64,000 bases of DNA. Origin: Haloarcula rubra. GTDB lineage: Archaea > Halobacteriota > Halobacteria > Halobacteriales > Haloarculaceae. A program made the translations under genes and the position numbers. The notes below the pieces were generated by a model, which did not search any database, was not told the DNA's origin, and saw only the letters and a list, made by a program, of their open reading frames with translations. The DNA lies in the NCBI RefSeq assembly GCF_019599465.1, contig NZ_RKLR01000013.1, positions 21,385-85,384 on the forward strand, written 5' to 3'. Shown here piece by piece: positions 51,870-61,069 of this stretch. Numbering within the stretch: position 1 is the stretch's first letter; the number at the start of each line of letters is the position of its first letter.

Positions 51870-52886
51870 ATGACGCTCACTGATTGGCTCAATAATTGTC
51901 AGGACTACTTTGCTAACCACGACTATCGCAGTGCGACCCGCGCGTCGGCGCTCTCGTTCTGGCGTGGCGTGGTCGACCGAGCCTGTCGACCACTTCCGAA
52001 CTATGGGATGAACGTGTTTGAGCGCGATTGGGACGTCCTCATCATTCTAGATGCGTGTCGTCCGGACCAACTCGAAATCGTCGCCGACGAGTATGACTTC
52101 CTGCCTGCCAACGTCCCGACGATATACTCGGTGGGATCCTCGTCGAAGCCATGGATGCAATCGACGTTCGTTCCCGAGTATCGCCAAGACGTCGCAGAGA
52201 CAGCGTATATCAGCGGCAATGGTTTCACGAAAGATTTCCTGCCGACTGACGTCCTCGCTGGACAGACAGCGACCACAGCGGGAAACATCCCGCTTGTCGC
52301 CGACGATTTCGCTCACTTCGAAGCCGTCGCGTATCAGGACGGGGCTCACGATGATACTCTGGGTACGATCCCGCCCAGAGAAATCACGGCACGCGCCGTT
52401 GAATACTGGCGCAACCATCGAGATGCGAATCGGCTCCTCCTGCACTACATGCAGCCACATGCACCATATCCATCGCTTGGCGGTGTTGAACGCCTGGCGA
52501 GCGATGAAGTCGGCACCTACGCCCAGCGATGGACGGTGTGGGATCGCTTGTTCGTCGGAGAGCTGAGTCGAGACGCGGCGCTGTCGGCGTACCGTGACTG
52601 TCTGCGGTGGGTACTCGACGACATCGCAGTCCTGCTAGAAAACATCGATGCCGAAGATGTGGTACTCTCCGCGGATCACGCCGAGCTATTTGGTGAATAT
52701 GGGATGTACAGTCATCCAAACGTCCCTATTCCAGACTTACGGCGTGTTCCTTGGGTCGAAGTAACGGCTACGGATACAGAAACATTGGTCCCCGAGTGTC
52801 CACCCGTTGCCATACGGCAACTTACGAGTGGTGCAGTGTCCGACGAACAAGTTCACAGTCGGCTCGCGGATCTCGGCTACAGATAG
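51870..52886 (+). CDS. Sulfatase-like / alkaline phosphatase superfamily protein
   Basis: 338 aa, no signal peptide. N-terminal metal/nucleophile region DVLIILDACRPDQLEIVADE (LDACRPD replaces the usual D.xRxD/CxPSR order), middle LLLHYMQPHAPYPSLG with metal-type His, and C-terminal VVLSADHAELFGEYGMYSHP, the DH.E..GE signature of arylsulfatases and phosphoethanolamine-type transferases. In this glycan cluster it could add or remove sulfate or phosphate groups, which would match the sulfoquinovose gene elsewhere in the window. Follows the glycosyltransferase and methyltransferase. Confidence 0.78.
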   Translation: MTLTDWLNNCQDYFANHDYRSATRASALSFWRGVVDRACRPLPNYGMNVFERDWDVLIILDACRPDQLEIVADEYDFLPANVPTIYSVGSSSKPWMQSTFVPEYRQDVAETAYISGNGFTKDFLPTDVLAGQTATTAGNIPLVADDFAHFEAVAYQDGAHDDTLGTIPPREITARAVEYWRNHRDANRLLLHYMQPHAPYPSLGGVERLASDEVGTYAQRWTVWDRLFVGELSRDAALSAYRDCLRWVLDDIAVLLENIDAEDVVLSADHAELFGEYGMYSHPNVPIPDLRRVPWVEVTATDTETLVPECPPVAIRQLTSGAVSDEQVHSRLADLGYR

Positions 52887-53079
52887 CGATTGGCGTTCGC
52901 CGTCTTGCAGCGATTTCAGCAACACCTTGTTACACTCGCTTCGGGCGTGTCGGCTCTGGCACGTGGTAGTCGAGAATGATGGCGAGACACCCCGGTATGT
53001 ACTTTCCAAGCCACAGGTTGGTATGCACATCGTGCGCGGACAGGTGTCGCACAAAAATGTGGATAGGTGTCGAAGTCAG

Positions 53080-53808
53080 TTACGTGCCGACCGTCGAGGA
53101 CCCGGAACCGCCACTCGTGGTCGTGGCATCCTGATTGTTGATCGTCACGGTGAACGTCCCTTCGGCGACGGCAGACTGGACCGTTCCATCATCGTTGCCG
53201 AGGAGGTTCCCGTTGTCGTCGTAGAGATACACCGTCTTCTTGTAGGTGATACTCGTGCTATTCGATTCGCCATCGGTCGGCTCTTCGATCGACGTGTTGT
53301 TCAGATCCGCCGGCGACTCGACCGAGTTGCCGCCACCACCGCCATCGGTGAGGATCTTCCAGTTGATGTCGGCGTTCACGAAGCCGGCTTTCGTCGGGCC
53401 GGTCGCCTTCGTGTAGCTGTTCGGGTCCTCCGAGGCGTATTCGCCGTCGCCACCCCAGCCATCGGAACTGTTTTTTTCGGAGAAGTCTTCGAGATCGACG
53501 GGATTGTTGCGTCCGTCGTAAATCGTCGCCGTGAACGGGGTGCTGGAGTTCGGTGCGACGATAATCTGGTCGACGTAGGCCACCTTGGCGACTGGCTTAT
53601 CGAACCCGTCCCACTGGAGACGGTGGGTCAGGGCGACCTCCACGTAGGAGACTTGCCCGTCGTCGGTCTGGACTGCGCTGGCGTCCTGGATATCGAGCCC
53701 GCTCTGGACTGCTGCAACCGATCCAGTGGAAGCGAACAGGCCTGCGCCGCCGATTACACTCGCTGTTGCGATACCTCCGGCCGTTTTGATATAGTCTCGT
53801 CGTTGCAT
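53080..53808 (-). CDS. Tat-exported protein of unknown function
   Basis: 242 aa. MQRRDYIKTAGGIATASVIGG is a twin-arginine signal, followed by AGLFASTGSVAAVQSG, with likely cleavage after AVA-like sequence near residue 33. The mature part is beta-rich, acidic and Gly/Ser/Asp-rich (ISWKILTDGGGGGNSVESPA-like insert), ending in a low-complexity Ser/Gly/Thr tail. It neighbours the beta-propeller lipoproteins and may be a secreted partner. Start ATG 53808; 53823 adds five residues. Confidence 0.7.
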   Translation of the reverse strand: MQRRDYIKTAGGIATASVIGGAGLFASTGSVAAVQSGLDIQDASAVQTDDGQVSYVEVALTHRLQWDGFDKPVAKVAYVDQIIVAPNSSTPFTATIYDGRNNPVDLEDFSEKNSSDGWGGDGEYASEDPNSYTKATGPTKAGFVNADINWKILTDGGGGGNSVESPADLNNTSIEEPTDGESNSTSITYKKTVYLYDDNGNLLGNDDGTVQSAVAEGTFTVTINNQDATTTSGGSGSSTVGT

Positions 53809-54082
53809 TGTCGTACCCCCCACAGACCCCCTGAGATTCGTTACCGACGCGGTCGCAGACAGCTACCGGCTGGCGCCTACTCACCCAGAGAGCGTGAGGC
53901 GTTCAGTTGACAATATTCCGACTGTAATTGGTATAAGACATGTAAGTAACCGAAGGTAGAAGCTTATTGGATAGTAGAGAGTCTATAATTGGAAAGTTCT
54001 CGGATGTGGATCCATATTCCGGATACCTCGATCGTAGACGGCTGTCGCGGTGGCGTCGTCGTTTCTATCCAGTTCCTGTCAG

Positions 54083-55315
54083 TCAATCGTACTGAATGTC
54101 GAATGTCATCACTCTCCGGTCCGTCAGACAGACGAACTGGGTCGCGCTAAGCGCATCACCGGCCTCGACTGCGTTGGCAACAGCGTGACTGAACAGCTGT
54201 GTTCCGTCGTCGGGCCGCAACTGCCCGAGTGTCGCGGCTTCGGTTCCGGTCCAGAGTGTCTCTCTATCGCGAAGGAGTACGTTGACAGCCCCATCGAGCT
54301 GTGTTCGCCAGCGCTGTGATCCGTCGGTTGTATCGAGCGCGTACACAGCATTGTCCTCGGCAGCGACATACAACGTCCCTGGCTCGTATTGGTATCGGCG
54401 GGGGCTGTCGAAGGGCTCGAATCGCCACCGACGCGTCCCGTCGGGCGCGAGCGCGGTGACACCGTCCTGTGTGGGCACGTAGACGCCGTCGGTGTCGGCG
54501 AACATGCGCTTTGCACGGTATGGCGTGTGGCTAATGTCGTCCCACTGGACATCGTGGGGGCCAACCCGCCACGCTCGGCTGCCATCGGACAGCGAGTGTG
54601 CCTCGATGCGGTTGTGTGTTCGCAGATAGAGCCTGTCTTCGTGAATCGCGGTGGCCGATACCGGGTCTCCGTTTGCGGTTTCGACCGACCAGATTTCTGT
54701 CCCATCAGTGTCGAGGACGTACAGATATGTCGGGTCGAACTCCGAGTTTCCGACCGAGCCGACCGTCTTGCCGTCTGACTCCCCGGCACCGACGACGATA
54801 CGATTTTGCGCCGTCGCGGCGAGTGGGACCGTCGTCACGCCGGTCCCGGCTTCGAACGTCCAGGTGGTCGACCCATCAGACCGCGAGAGCGCGTACAACG
54901 TTCCATCGTGTCCAGGGGCGTAGACCGTCGACGCCGAAATCGCGGGTAGTGCGAAGACAGGCGCTGTCTCTGCCGTCCACTCAACGGCGCCGTCGGCTGG
55001 TGATACCGCACTCACACCGTGTCGCCCACCGAGGACGATACTGTCGTGGTCGGGTGCTGTCCGGATGACCGACGTCGGACCCGGTGGTTCGGTGCTCCGC
55101 GTCTGTCTGAGACCGGTAGGGGCTACGCTAGTGTTAGTCGCAGTTGTCGTGCTATTGCTGACCATCGGCGTCGTCATGTCTGTCTGGTCCCCTCGAGCGG
55201 TCGGTGTCGCGTTACCGGTCCCCGTTCGGAGACAGCCGGCAGACAGCACGCCTACGAGGAGCGTGGCGAACCCGCGTCGCGTCCAGCGGTGACTGTCGGA
55301 TTGACCACGCGTCAT
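54083..55315 (-). CDS. PQQ-type beta-propeller lipoprotein (copy A)
   Basis: 410 aa. RRGFATLLVGVLSAGC gives a Tat-like lipobox with Cys about 28 (CLRTG), then a Thr-rich linker and a beta-propeller of PQQ/Trp-docking repeats: SPADGAVEWTAET, SRSDGSTTWTFEAG, DTDGTEIWSVET, LSDGSRAWRVG, APDGTRRWRFEP, DTTDGSQRWRTQL. Each repeat has the 'DG...W' pattern. No PQQ-binding catalytic Asp/Glu set is evident, so it is probably a BamB-like scaffold or sensor outside the membrane. Paralogue of the gene at 58611. Confidence 0.85.
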   Translation of the reverse strand: MTRGQSDSHRWTRRGFATLLVGVLSAGCLRTGTGNATPTARGDQTDMTTPMVSNSTTTATNTSVAPTGLRQTRSTEPPGPTSVIRTAPDHDSIVLGGRHGVSAVSPADGAVEWTAETAPVFALPAISASTVYAPGHDGTLYALSRSDGSTTWTFEAGTGVTTVPLAATAQNRIVVGAGESDGKTVGSVGNSEFDPTYLYVLDTDGTEIWSVETANGDPVSATAIHEDRLYLRTHNRIEAHSLSDGSRAWRVGPHDVQWDDISHTPYRAKRMFADTDGVYVPTQDGVTALAPDGTRRWRFEPFDSPRRYQYEPGTLYVAAEDNAVYALDTTDGSQRWRTQLDGAVNVLLRDRETLWTGTEAATLGQLRPDDGTQLFSHAVANAVEAGDALSATQFVCLTDRRVMTFDIQYD

Positions 55316-56529
55316 GGCTGTGTGAGTGCGCGGAGACGAGCATCGCTGGTCGTCACGAACACACGACCGTCGGCGACGGCCAATCCGTCGCTGACGCCGG
55401 TCCCGGCGACATCGACACCCCCAAGTGAGAGGTCACCCGCTGCCGATGCAGTACCGCTGGCGACGTCGACACGGGAGAGACTGGTGCCTGAAAGTGCCCA
55501 AAACGTGCCATCGTCGGCAAGATACGTAGCGTCGTGACTCCCGGGTCCGATGGCTGTAGTCCAGGTTACGTCCCCGGTCGACCCAGCGATCCCCGCCAGT
55601 TTCGTCCCACGACTGACGACGATTGTGTCTGCTGTCGTGTCGTAGATCCGTCCAATGCGCGAGTCCGTGACCTCTGTCTGCACATCGCCAGATCGGGCGT
55701 CGATGAGCATGTGATGGTCGCCGCCGTTGTAGGCGAGACACGTCCCACCTGCGACGCCTACCCGTGGATTGGCACTAGAGTCCGCGAGATCACGCTCGAT
55801 ATGCCATAGCTCCTCACCGGTCGTGGCGTCGAGTCCGGCGAAAGCCCACGGTGGTTCACCGTGGTGGCCGGTGGGTTGGATCCCGATACAGACCGTCTCA
55901 CTGTCGTTATCGACGGCGACGCGTGGTCCGTCACCGGTGTTTGTCCACTTGGCGTCGCCCGTCGTCGGATCGAGCGCTCTGAGGGATTTCTGCACCCCAC
56001 ACTGGAATACTGTCCCACCGGCGACGGTCTGTGCGCGAGTGCCGTTCTCGAAGCCGGATGCCCGATACGAGACGGTCCCGTCGTCGATAGCGACGCCCAG
56101 TTGTTCTTCGAACCCTGCCGCGACGGCGATGCCACCGGTTGCTGCGAGTCCCTTCTCGAGTTCCGTGTCGCTCGTCACGGTCCACTGTTTCTGACCTGTC
56201 GCCGCGTCGAACGCGTACACGTGTCTGTCGATACTGGTCGCAAGGACAGTCCCGTCGGTGACGACCGGGCCGGAAATGAACGGGGCTTGGGCGTTGGCGA
56301 TCCACTCGGTACCCGGCGGGAGGTCTGCCGTTGGCGTGTCCGTCTGTGTGTTCGCACCGGCCGTCGCTGTCGAGTTACTACCGGCCTCGCCAGATGCGTC
56401 TGCGGCGGCGTCAGTGCTAGTCTGAGTCGCTGCTGACTCGGAAAATTGGAGGCAGCCACCCAGACTGACAGTCGCGGCGAGGGCAGTCAGGTACTGGCGT
56501 CGGCGTGACGTCTGCGTGGAGCGGTCCAT
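55312..56529 (-). CDS. PQQ-type beta-propeller lipoprotein (copy B)
   Basis: 405 aa. Signal RRRQYLTALAATVSLGGC (lipobox SLGGC, then LQFSES), Thr/Ala linker, and propeller repeats such as DAATGQKQWTVTS, DPTTGDAKWTNTG, DATTGEELWHIE, GSTGDVTWTTAI. ATGA overlap with copy A downstream. Paralogue of the gene at 59819 (which shares GGCL.F after the lipobox). ATG 56529 chosen because upstream reading overlaps the PH-domain gene. Confidence 0.85.
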   Translation of the reverse strand: MDRSTQTSRRRQYLTALAATVSLGGCLQFSESAATQTSTDAAADASGEAGSNSTATAGANTQTDTPTADLPPGTEWIANAQAPFISGPVVTDGTVLATSIDRHVYAFDAATGQKQWTVTSDTELEKGLAATGGIAVAAGFEEQLGVAIDDGTVSYRASGFENGTRAQTVAGGTVFQCGVQKSLRALDPTTGDAKWTNTGDGPRVAVDNDSETVCIGIQPTGHHGEPPWAFAGLDATTGEELWHIERDLADSSANPRVGVAGGTCLAYNGGDHHMLIDARSGDVQTEVTDSRIGRIYDTTADTIVVSRGTKLAGIAGSTGDVTWTTAIGPGSHDATYLADDGTFWALSGTSLSRVDVASGTASAAGDLSLGGVDVAGTGVSDGLAVADGRVFVTTSDARLRALTQP

Positions 56530-56542
56530 GCCCGCCACCGGA

Positions 56543-57076
56543 TCACTCCGCTCGCTGGGCACAGGTTCTGATGGCTTCGTAGACCGTTTCGGGTTCGTCA
56601 ACGTTCTCCAGTCGGAGCGGCCCCAACCCCCGGTTCATAGAGATCGTTCCGTAGCCCAGAATGGTCTGAATGCGGTTCTGGCTCAGTTCGTGGCTCCGGA
56701 CCTTGTCGAATCGGATGCCCTTCGAGTGCGTCCGGAACAGCAGTTCGTACTGCTGTTCGACGCGACTCCGGGTGACGACGTACGTTGTCCTGACAAGGAC
56801 GATCGTCCGGATCAGAAACCGTACTGTCAAGATGAGTCCGAGCAATAGGATGATGAGTGCAGCGGTATTCGTGATGTCGGACGATCCGAGCGCCTCGGGG
56901 TTGAGCTGGAGGTAGCCGAACACGCCGAGGCTGAGAAGCAAGACGACACCGAGCCGAATCAGCGTCGGTCTAGTCGTCGGGTTCGTCCGGAGAATGATTT
57001 CGTCGCGATCATCGGACTGGTCTGCAGTGGTTGACTCGCTCGCTCCGTTCGACGTTTGTGGATCTTGTCGTGCCAT
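56543..57076 (-). CDS. Membrane protein with bacterial PH domain
   Basis: 177 aa. Charged N-terminus, two helices (IRLGVVLLLSLGVFGYLQL and NTAALIILLLGLILTVRFLI, residues about 40-95), then a PH/YdbT-like domain: TTYVVTRSRVEQQYELLFRT, IRFDKVRSHELSQNRIQTIL, GYGTISMNRGLGPLRLENVD. Such bPH2 proteins usually associate with the membrane; function unknown. Coupled with the Yip1-like gene (1 nt apart) and 13 nt from copy B. Confidence 0.85.
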   Translation of the reverse strand: MARQDPQTSNGASESTTADQSDDRDEIILRTNPTTRPTLIRLGVVLLLSLGVFGYLQLNPEALGSSDITNTAALIILLLGLILTVRFLIRTIVLVRTTYVVTRSRVEQQYELLFRTHSKGIRFDKVRSHELSQNRIQTILGYGTISMNRGLGPLRLENVDEPETVYEAIRTCAQRAE

Positions 57077-57077
57077 A

Positions 57078-57869
57078 TTACGCGATGATGTATGTGATGA
57101 TGGAACCGGTGACGTACACGACCGGTGAGAGGGCGACAGCGATAACAGCGATAACCGCATTACTTCGCGTCGCTCGATGGTTGATTCGGGCGCCGAGATA
57201 CAGCGAAAACAGGTAATATAGGAGTGTCAGCGTGAGGATTGCCAGTATCCACTGGCCTTGTGTCGAGATGGTCTCAACGCCCAGTGAGTTCGGACGGCCG
57301 CCCGGCAGTTCCAATCCTGCCCCGAGAGCGTCGATAATGGCATAGACGAACGCTGCCTGGAGGGTTCTGACGAGTTGGCGTGCGCCACTCACGCCAGCCT
57401 GGTTGGTGAGATACCAGACGGCGGAGAACGTCGCGACGAGATACGCACTCGTCGTGTACACGACGGTGTGCATGCTCTGGACGATGCCCTGTGAATCCCG
57501 GACGATGAGTACTCCCACGTGGAAGGTCACCAGCGTGATGGCGGTCGCGATCGATATGAACAGAGAGTTCTGGACGAACGCGACGAGCAACTGCCAACTG
57601 GCGGTCGCATCGATACCGTACGAACTGACGACGTCCGCAAAGCCGGCTGGGGCCCGTTGTGAGGATTGAATACCGATGCCGGCGAGCGTCAACGGAATCG
57701 CGTAGGCGACGAGATTGACCAGGTACACACCGAGTAGTGAACCTAGCTGCCGGATTACCCCGAGTCTAGAAGCACCGTACGAGTCTGTCTGGAATTCGAC
57801 AAACCGATGCGGGCGGAAAATCGCGTCAAATGCCCCCCGTACTATCGCACCGACACCTCTCACAGCCAT
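57078..57869 (-). CDS. Yip1-like polytopic membrane protein
   Basis: 263 aa. Start VGAIVRGAFDAIFRPHRFVE is the amphipathic Yip1-type N-terminus; about five helices follow (SLLGVYLVNLVAYAIPLTLA, SLFISIATAITLVTFHVGVL, TTSAYLVATFSAVWYLT, WILAILTLTLLYYLFSLYL, AVIAVIAVALSPVVYVTG). Likely integral membrane component of the locus and first gene of the leftward operon. Related in style to the DUF7847-type gene at 61070. Confidence 0.8.
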   Translation of the reverse strand: MAVRGVGAIVRGAFDAIFRPHRFVEFQTDSYGASRLGVIRQLGSLLGVYLVNLVAYAIPLTLAGIGIQSSQRAPAGFADVVSSYGIDATASWQLLVAFVQNSLFISIATAITLVTFHVGVLIVRDSQGIVQSMHTVVYTTSAYLVATFSAVWYLTNQAGVSGARQLVRTLQAAFVYAIIDALGAGLELPGGRPNSLGVETISTQGQWILAILTLTLLYYLFSLYLGARINHRATRSNAVIAVIAVALSPVVYVTGSIITYIIA

Positions 57870-57963
57870 ACACTACCCTGTCCTATCATGGCTGTATAAC
57901 TTATGCTTTCATATTACTTTTCGAATAGTCTGTTTTTTGTACCGACAATTACAGTGTTTGGAT
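57870..57963. promoter_or_regulatory. Divergent promoter region of the beta-propeller locus
   Basis: 94 AT-rich bases between the leftward Yip1-like gene and the rightward membrane gene. It contains TAACTTATGC, CATATTACTT and TTTTTTG patches, providing TATA-like elements for both directions. Its small size suggests shared regulation. Confidence 0.55.
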
Positions 57964-58482
57964 ATGACTCGTCGCGCCGGGAAATTGCCGCTCATCGCCA
58001 CCGTGACTGTGTCGCTCTGGACCGCCGGCCTCGTTCTCGCATACCTGCTCGAGCTCGGGACTCTACAGGAACTGCTCTGGGCGTGTTGGGCTGCCTCGTT
58101 GCTCCTCGTGCCGATCGTCATCGTCGACAGTCGGCATACAGGTGCGTTCTCGTGGCCGGTCCTCGTCGGCCTCCTGTTGCCGGGGCTTAATCTGCTGGTC
58201 GGCACAGCGTACGCGCTCTCACAGTTCCGCCGTCGGCACGGTCAGCCCAATGATCGACACGGCCTGCTCTTTTTTGCCGGCGTCTTCACCGCTGCACTCG
58301 CCGTCGTCGTCACCCCGTATGTACTCGGCCCCATCGCACTCCTCTGTGGCCTTCTGGTACGTCGGCAGTACAGTACTCGCGAGGGCGCACTCTTGCTAAC
58401 GGTTGGGGGCGTTACCACGCTGTTCGGGCTGGCGCTGAACGTGGTCGTGTTCCTGTTCGTCCGTCCCGGTCCGGTCGCTTAG
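57964..58482 (+). CDS. Polytopic membrane protein
   Basis: 172 aa with five helices (LPLIATVTVSLWTAGLVLAY, LLWACWAASLLLVPIVIV, VLVGLLLPGLNLLVGTAYAL, LLFFAGVFTAALAVVVTPYV, LLLTVGGVTTLFGLALNVVV). Cytoplasmic basic loop FRRRHGQPNDRH. No known family recognised. First gene of the rightward arm; upstream start choices would extend into the divergent promoter. Confidence 0.7.
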   Translation: MTRRAGKLPLIATVTVSLWTAGLVLAYLLELGTLQELLWACWAASLLLVPIVIVDSRHTGAFSWPVLVGLLLPGLNLLVGTAYALSQFRRRHGQPNDRHGLLFFAGVFTAALAVVVTPYVLGPIALLCGLLVRRQYSTREGALLLTVGGVTTLFGLALNVVVFLFVRPGPVA

Positions 58483-58610
58483 ATGAGATATTTTGTGAGC
58501 AAACCAATGACGAGATCAGCCGATTCGACACGGTGTCCGAGGCAGTCGCGGTGGATGAGTCACTATTACGCAGCCCGAGACAGTGCGGCAAACCGGTTAT
58601 AGAGTCAGAT

Positions 58611-59822
58611 ATGACTGATTCAAACCTGACAAACTACAGTCGACGGACGCTCCTAGCAACGCTCGGCACCGGGTTCCTGACCGGGTGCCTCAGAACGGGT
58701 GCTGATACAGCCCCGACACAGACAACATCAACGGCGGCACAGTCAGAGACGGCGACTGCGACAGATGTCGCGACAGCGACCAAGACGCCTGAACCCCCGG
58801 TGTCGCTGTCCCGAGAGTGGAACGCGTTTTTCGAGCCGACAGGAGCACCATTTGTCGACGGCAAGACGATCTATTCCGGGTCACGAAAGGGCGTTCGAGC
58901 AATCGTTGCGGATGACGGCACGGAGCGCTGGCGAACGGAACAAGAACTGATCTCGCTGCGTGGCACGCTCGATAACGATGCGTTGTACTATACGTCGTTT
59001 CTAGAGCCCGGGCTGTACAGAGCAAACGCCGGGACAGGGGCAGTCGAAGCGACGGCCGATGTCGGCCCCGCGGGTGGCCGACCCGTCGTCACGAGCGACT
59101 ACGTCGTCGTCGGAACCGATCACAACTCCGGCGGCGATACTACGAACGAGATCGTCGGCTTATCGAAACGTGACTTCAGTCGTATCTGGTCTGTCTCTGA
59201 AACCGATACTAGCTACGGGGGCGGTATCGCGTTCGATGGGCGCGCTATCGTCGGGTTCGGCACCCCGAACCAATCACGTATCGAGGCTCGAAATCCAGCG
59301 ACCGGTGTCGTCGAATGGGCTGTCGACGGGTACCTTACCGCACCGCTCCAACAGTACGACGGCAGCCTGTACGCGCCGGTCGCCAGCGCCGGCGTGGATC
59401 TACTGAAAATAGCGCCTGCCGATGGCACAGTTGTGTGGCGTCATACGCTCGAGCAACTGAACGATTCCATGTATGTCTACACTGCAGCACCAACCTTCGA
59501 CGGCGACCGTGCGTATTTTGCGTCCTACTCGCAGGTTCATGCAATCGACCTAGCGACAGGCGAAACGGTGTGGAAGACGACGACTGACCGGCCGATAAAA
59601 GCGACACCAGCAATCGTCGGTGACTACGTGTGGGTTGTTCCGACGGCTCTGCCCGATGAAGAGCGCAATCGAGAGTTGTACGGCTTCGACATCGAGACGG
59701 GAGAGAAAGTGATCCAAACTCGCTTCGCCGCGTCAACTCACAACGCCCTCTCGTTAGGTGACACGCTGGCGGTCGTCATGGAGAATCAGGTGGCTGCATT
59801 CTCTCCGGAGGCAAATACATGA
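58611..59822 (+). CDS. PQQ-type beta-propeller lipoprotein (copy A')
   Basis: 403 aa. Signal NYSRRTLLATLGTGFLTGC (Tat-like with lipobox LTGC, then LRTG), Thr/Ala-rich linker, then propeller repeats: VADDGTERWRTEQ, NPATGVVEWAVDG, APADGTVVWRHTL, DLATGETVWKTTT, DIETGEKVIQT. Shares the CLRTG start after the lipobox with copy A at 54083. Membrane-anchored, extracytoplasmic. ATGA overlap with the following copy B'. ATG 58611; the longer start at 58533 reads through the 5' region. Confidence 0.85.
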   Translation: MTDSNLTNYSRRTLLATLGTGFLTGCLRTGADTAPTQTTSTAAQSETATATDVATATKTPEPPVSLSREWNAFFEPTGAPFVDGKTIYSGSRKGVRAIVADDGTERWRTEQELISLRGTLDNDALYYTSFLEPGLYRANAGTGAVEATADVGPAGGRPVVTSDYVVVGTDHNSGGDTTNEIVGLSKRDFSRIWSVSETDTSYGGGIAFDGRAIVGFGTPNQSRIEARNPATGVVEWAVDGYLTAPLQQYDGSLYAPVASAGVDLLKIAPADGTVVWRHTLEQLNDSMYVYTAAPTFDGDRAYFASYSQVHAIDLATGETVWKTTTDRPIKATPAIVGDYVWVVPTALPDEERNRELYGFDIETGEKVIQTRFAASTHNALSLGDTLAVVMENQVAAFSPEANT

Positions 59823-60970
59823 AGCGACGACAACTGCTTACGCTGCTGGCGACTGCCGGGACCGGTGGCTGTCTCAGCTTTCAGGAAGCCGGGCAGTCGA
59901 ACACGACGACACGGACAGGAACAGGGACGACAGCCGAACCGAACTCCACACAACAATCGACCGATACGCCATCGGACTACGCGTCGACAGCTGCCTCCGT
60001 CGAGACAGTGCAGACGCTTCCACTAGATATCACCGCACTGTCGGCCGCTGGCTCGTCGTACTCGGTCGCCACGTACGAACAAGTCCAGCTCCGCAAGTTC
60101 GGTTCGTCCACCCCCAAGTCGACACTCGAAATTACGCTCAACAGTCCGGTACTCGAATTGACTGACTCAGCATGCTACGTCGGGAGCCGAGTGTCTGATT
60201 CGGGGGCCTCGACGATTCACCGATTCGACCCGGAAAGCGGACAGCAGCAAGCGCAGACCCAGATTGAGGGTTATATAGAGGGACTCACTGCAATCGGGAA
60301 TCTACTCGTCTGTAGCACAGTCGAAGAGTCAAGCGCCTACGAAGAGCGCTACGCGAATCGAATTATCGCAGTAGACCGGACGAGCCTCGAGCAGCAGTGG
60401 ACGAACGCGGTTGGAAACGACGCCTTCCCAAGTAGCGTGACGCGACTCGACGATACGTTGCATGTTGGCTTTTCCAACTTTCTCGTCGGGTTTGCGGTGT
60501 CAGACGGGACGATTCAGTATCGTGCGCCGTTGACTACTGGCTACCCAGTGGCTTACCAAGGCGACCTGATTGCAGATGTGAATCGGAAACTGCGCCGCAT
60601 CAACACCGAGACATTGGAATACGAGTGGAGTGTCGGGAGTGAGGTCGCTGGTCGACCGGTGTTCGTTGGTGACAGCGTTGCCGCTCCGACGACGGACGGC
60701 ATCATGTGTGCGACGCTCGCAGACGGGCAACAGCGGTGGTCGCGCACACTGGAGGACGTGAGTGGGCTCACGCCGGATCGACTTGTGTACCAAGACGGTC
60801 TCCTGTGGTATGGAACCGCGACAGAGGAACTCTACGGCCTCGTTCCGACGACCGGCGAAACCGCGTTTTCGATGGACGCCGATCTCACGCACATTGCCGC
60901 GACAACGCAGGGCGTCGTCATCAATTCGGGCTACGAGACGCTCGAACTCCAAATCGCTTTAGCAGAGTGA
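59819..60970 (+). CDS. PQQ-type beta-propeller lipoprotein (copy B')
   Basis: 383 aa. KRRQLLTLLATAGTGGC (lipobox TGGC then LSFQEA), Thr-rich linker, weaker propeller repeats (DPESGQQQAQTQ, DRTSLEQQWTNAV, NTETLEYEWSVGS, LADGQQRWSRTL, PTTGETAFSMDA). Coupled to copy A' by ATGA overlap. Paralogue of copy B at 55312. The divergence between pairs suggests an old duplication rather than recent gene conversion. Confidence 0.83.
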   Translation: MKRRQLLTLLATAGTGGCLSFQEAGQSNTTTRTGTGTTAEPNSTQQSTDTPSDYASTAASVETVQTLPLDITALSAAGSSYSVATYEQVQLRKFGSSTPKSTLEITLNSPVLELTDSACYVGSRVSDSGASTIHRFDPESGQQQAQTQIEGYIEGLTAIGNLLVCSTVEESSAYEERYANRIIAVDRTSLEQQWTNAVGNDAFPSSVTRLDDTLHVGFSNFLVGFAVSDGTIQYRAPLTTGYPVAYQGDLIADVNRKLRRINTETLEYEWSVGSEVAGRPVFVGDSVAAPTTDGIMCATLADGQQRWSRTLEDVSGLTPDRLVYQDGLLWYGTATEELYGLVPTTGETAFSMDADLTHIAATTQGVVINSGYETLELQIALAE

Positions 60971-61069
60971 CCGCTGATACAGCGATTCGAATTGTGCTCA
61001 TGATAAAGATATTTTTCTTTTTCGGCTTATATCGATACATTTAGATATTATAGGTTATGTGAACAGGAT

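Noticed and set aside
52737..53054. Minus-strand Cys-rich 105-codon frame
   Set aside because: Mostly antisense to the sulfatase-like gene end; Cys content arises from the complementary codons.
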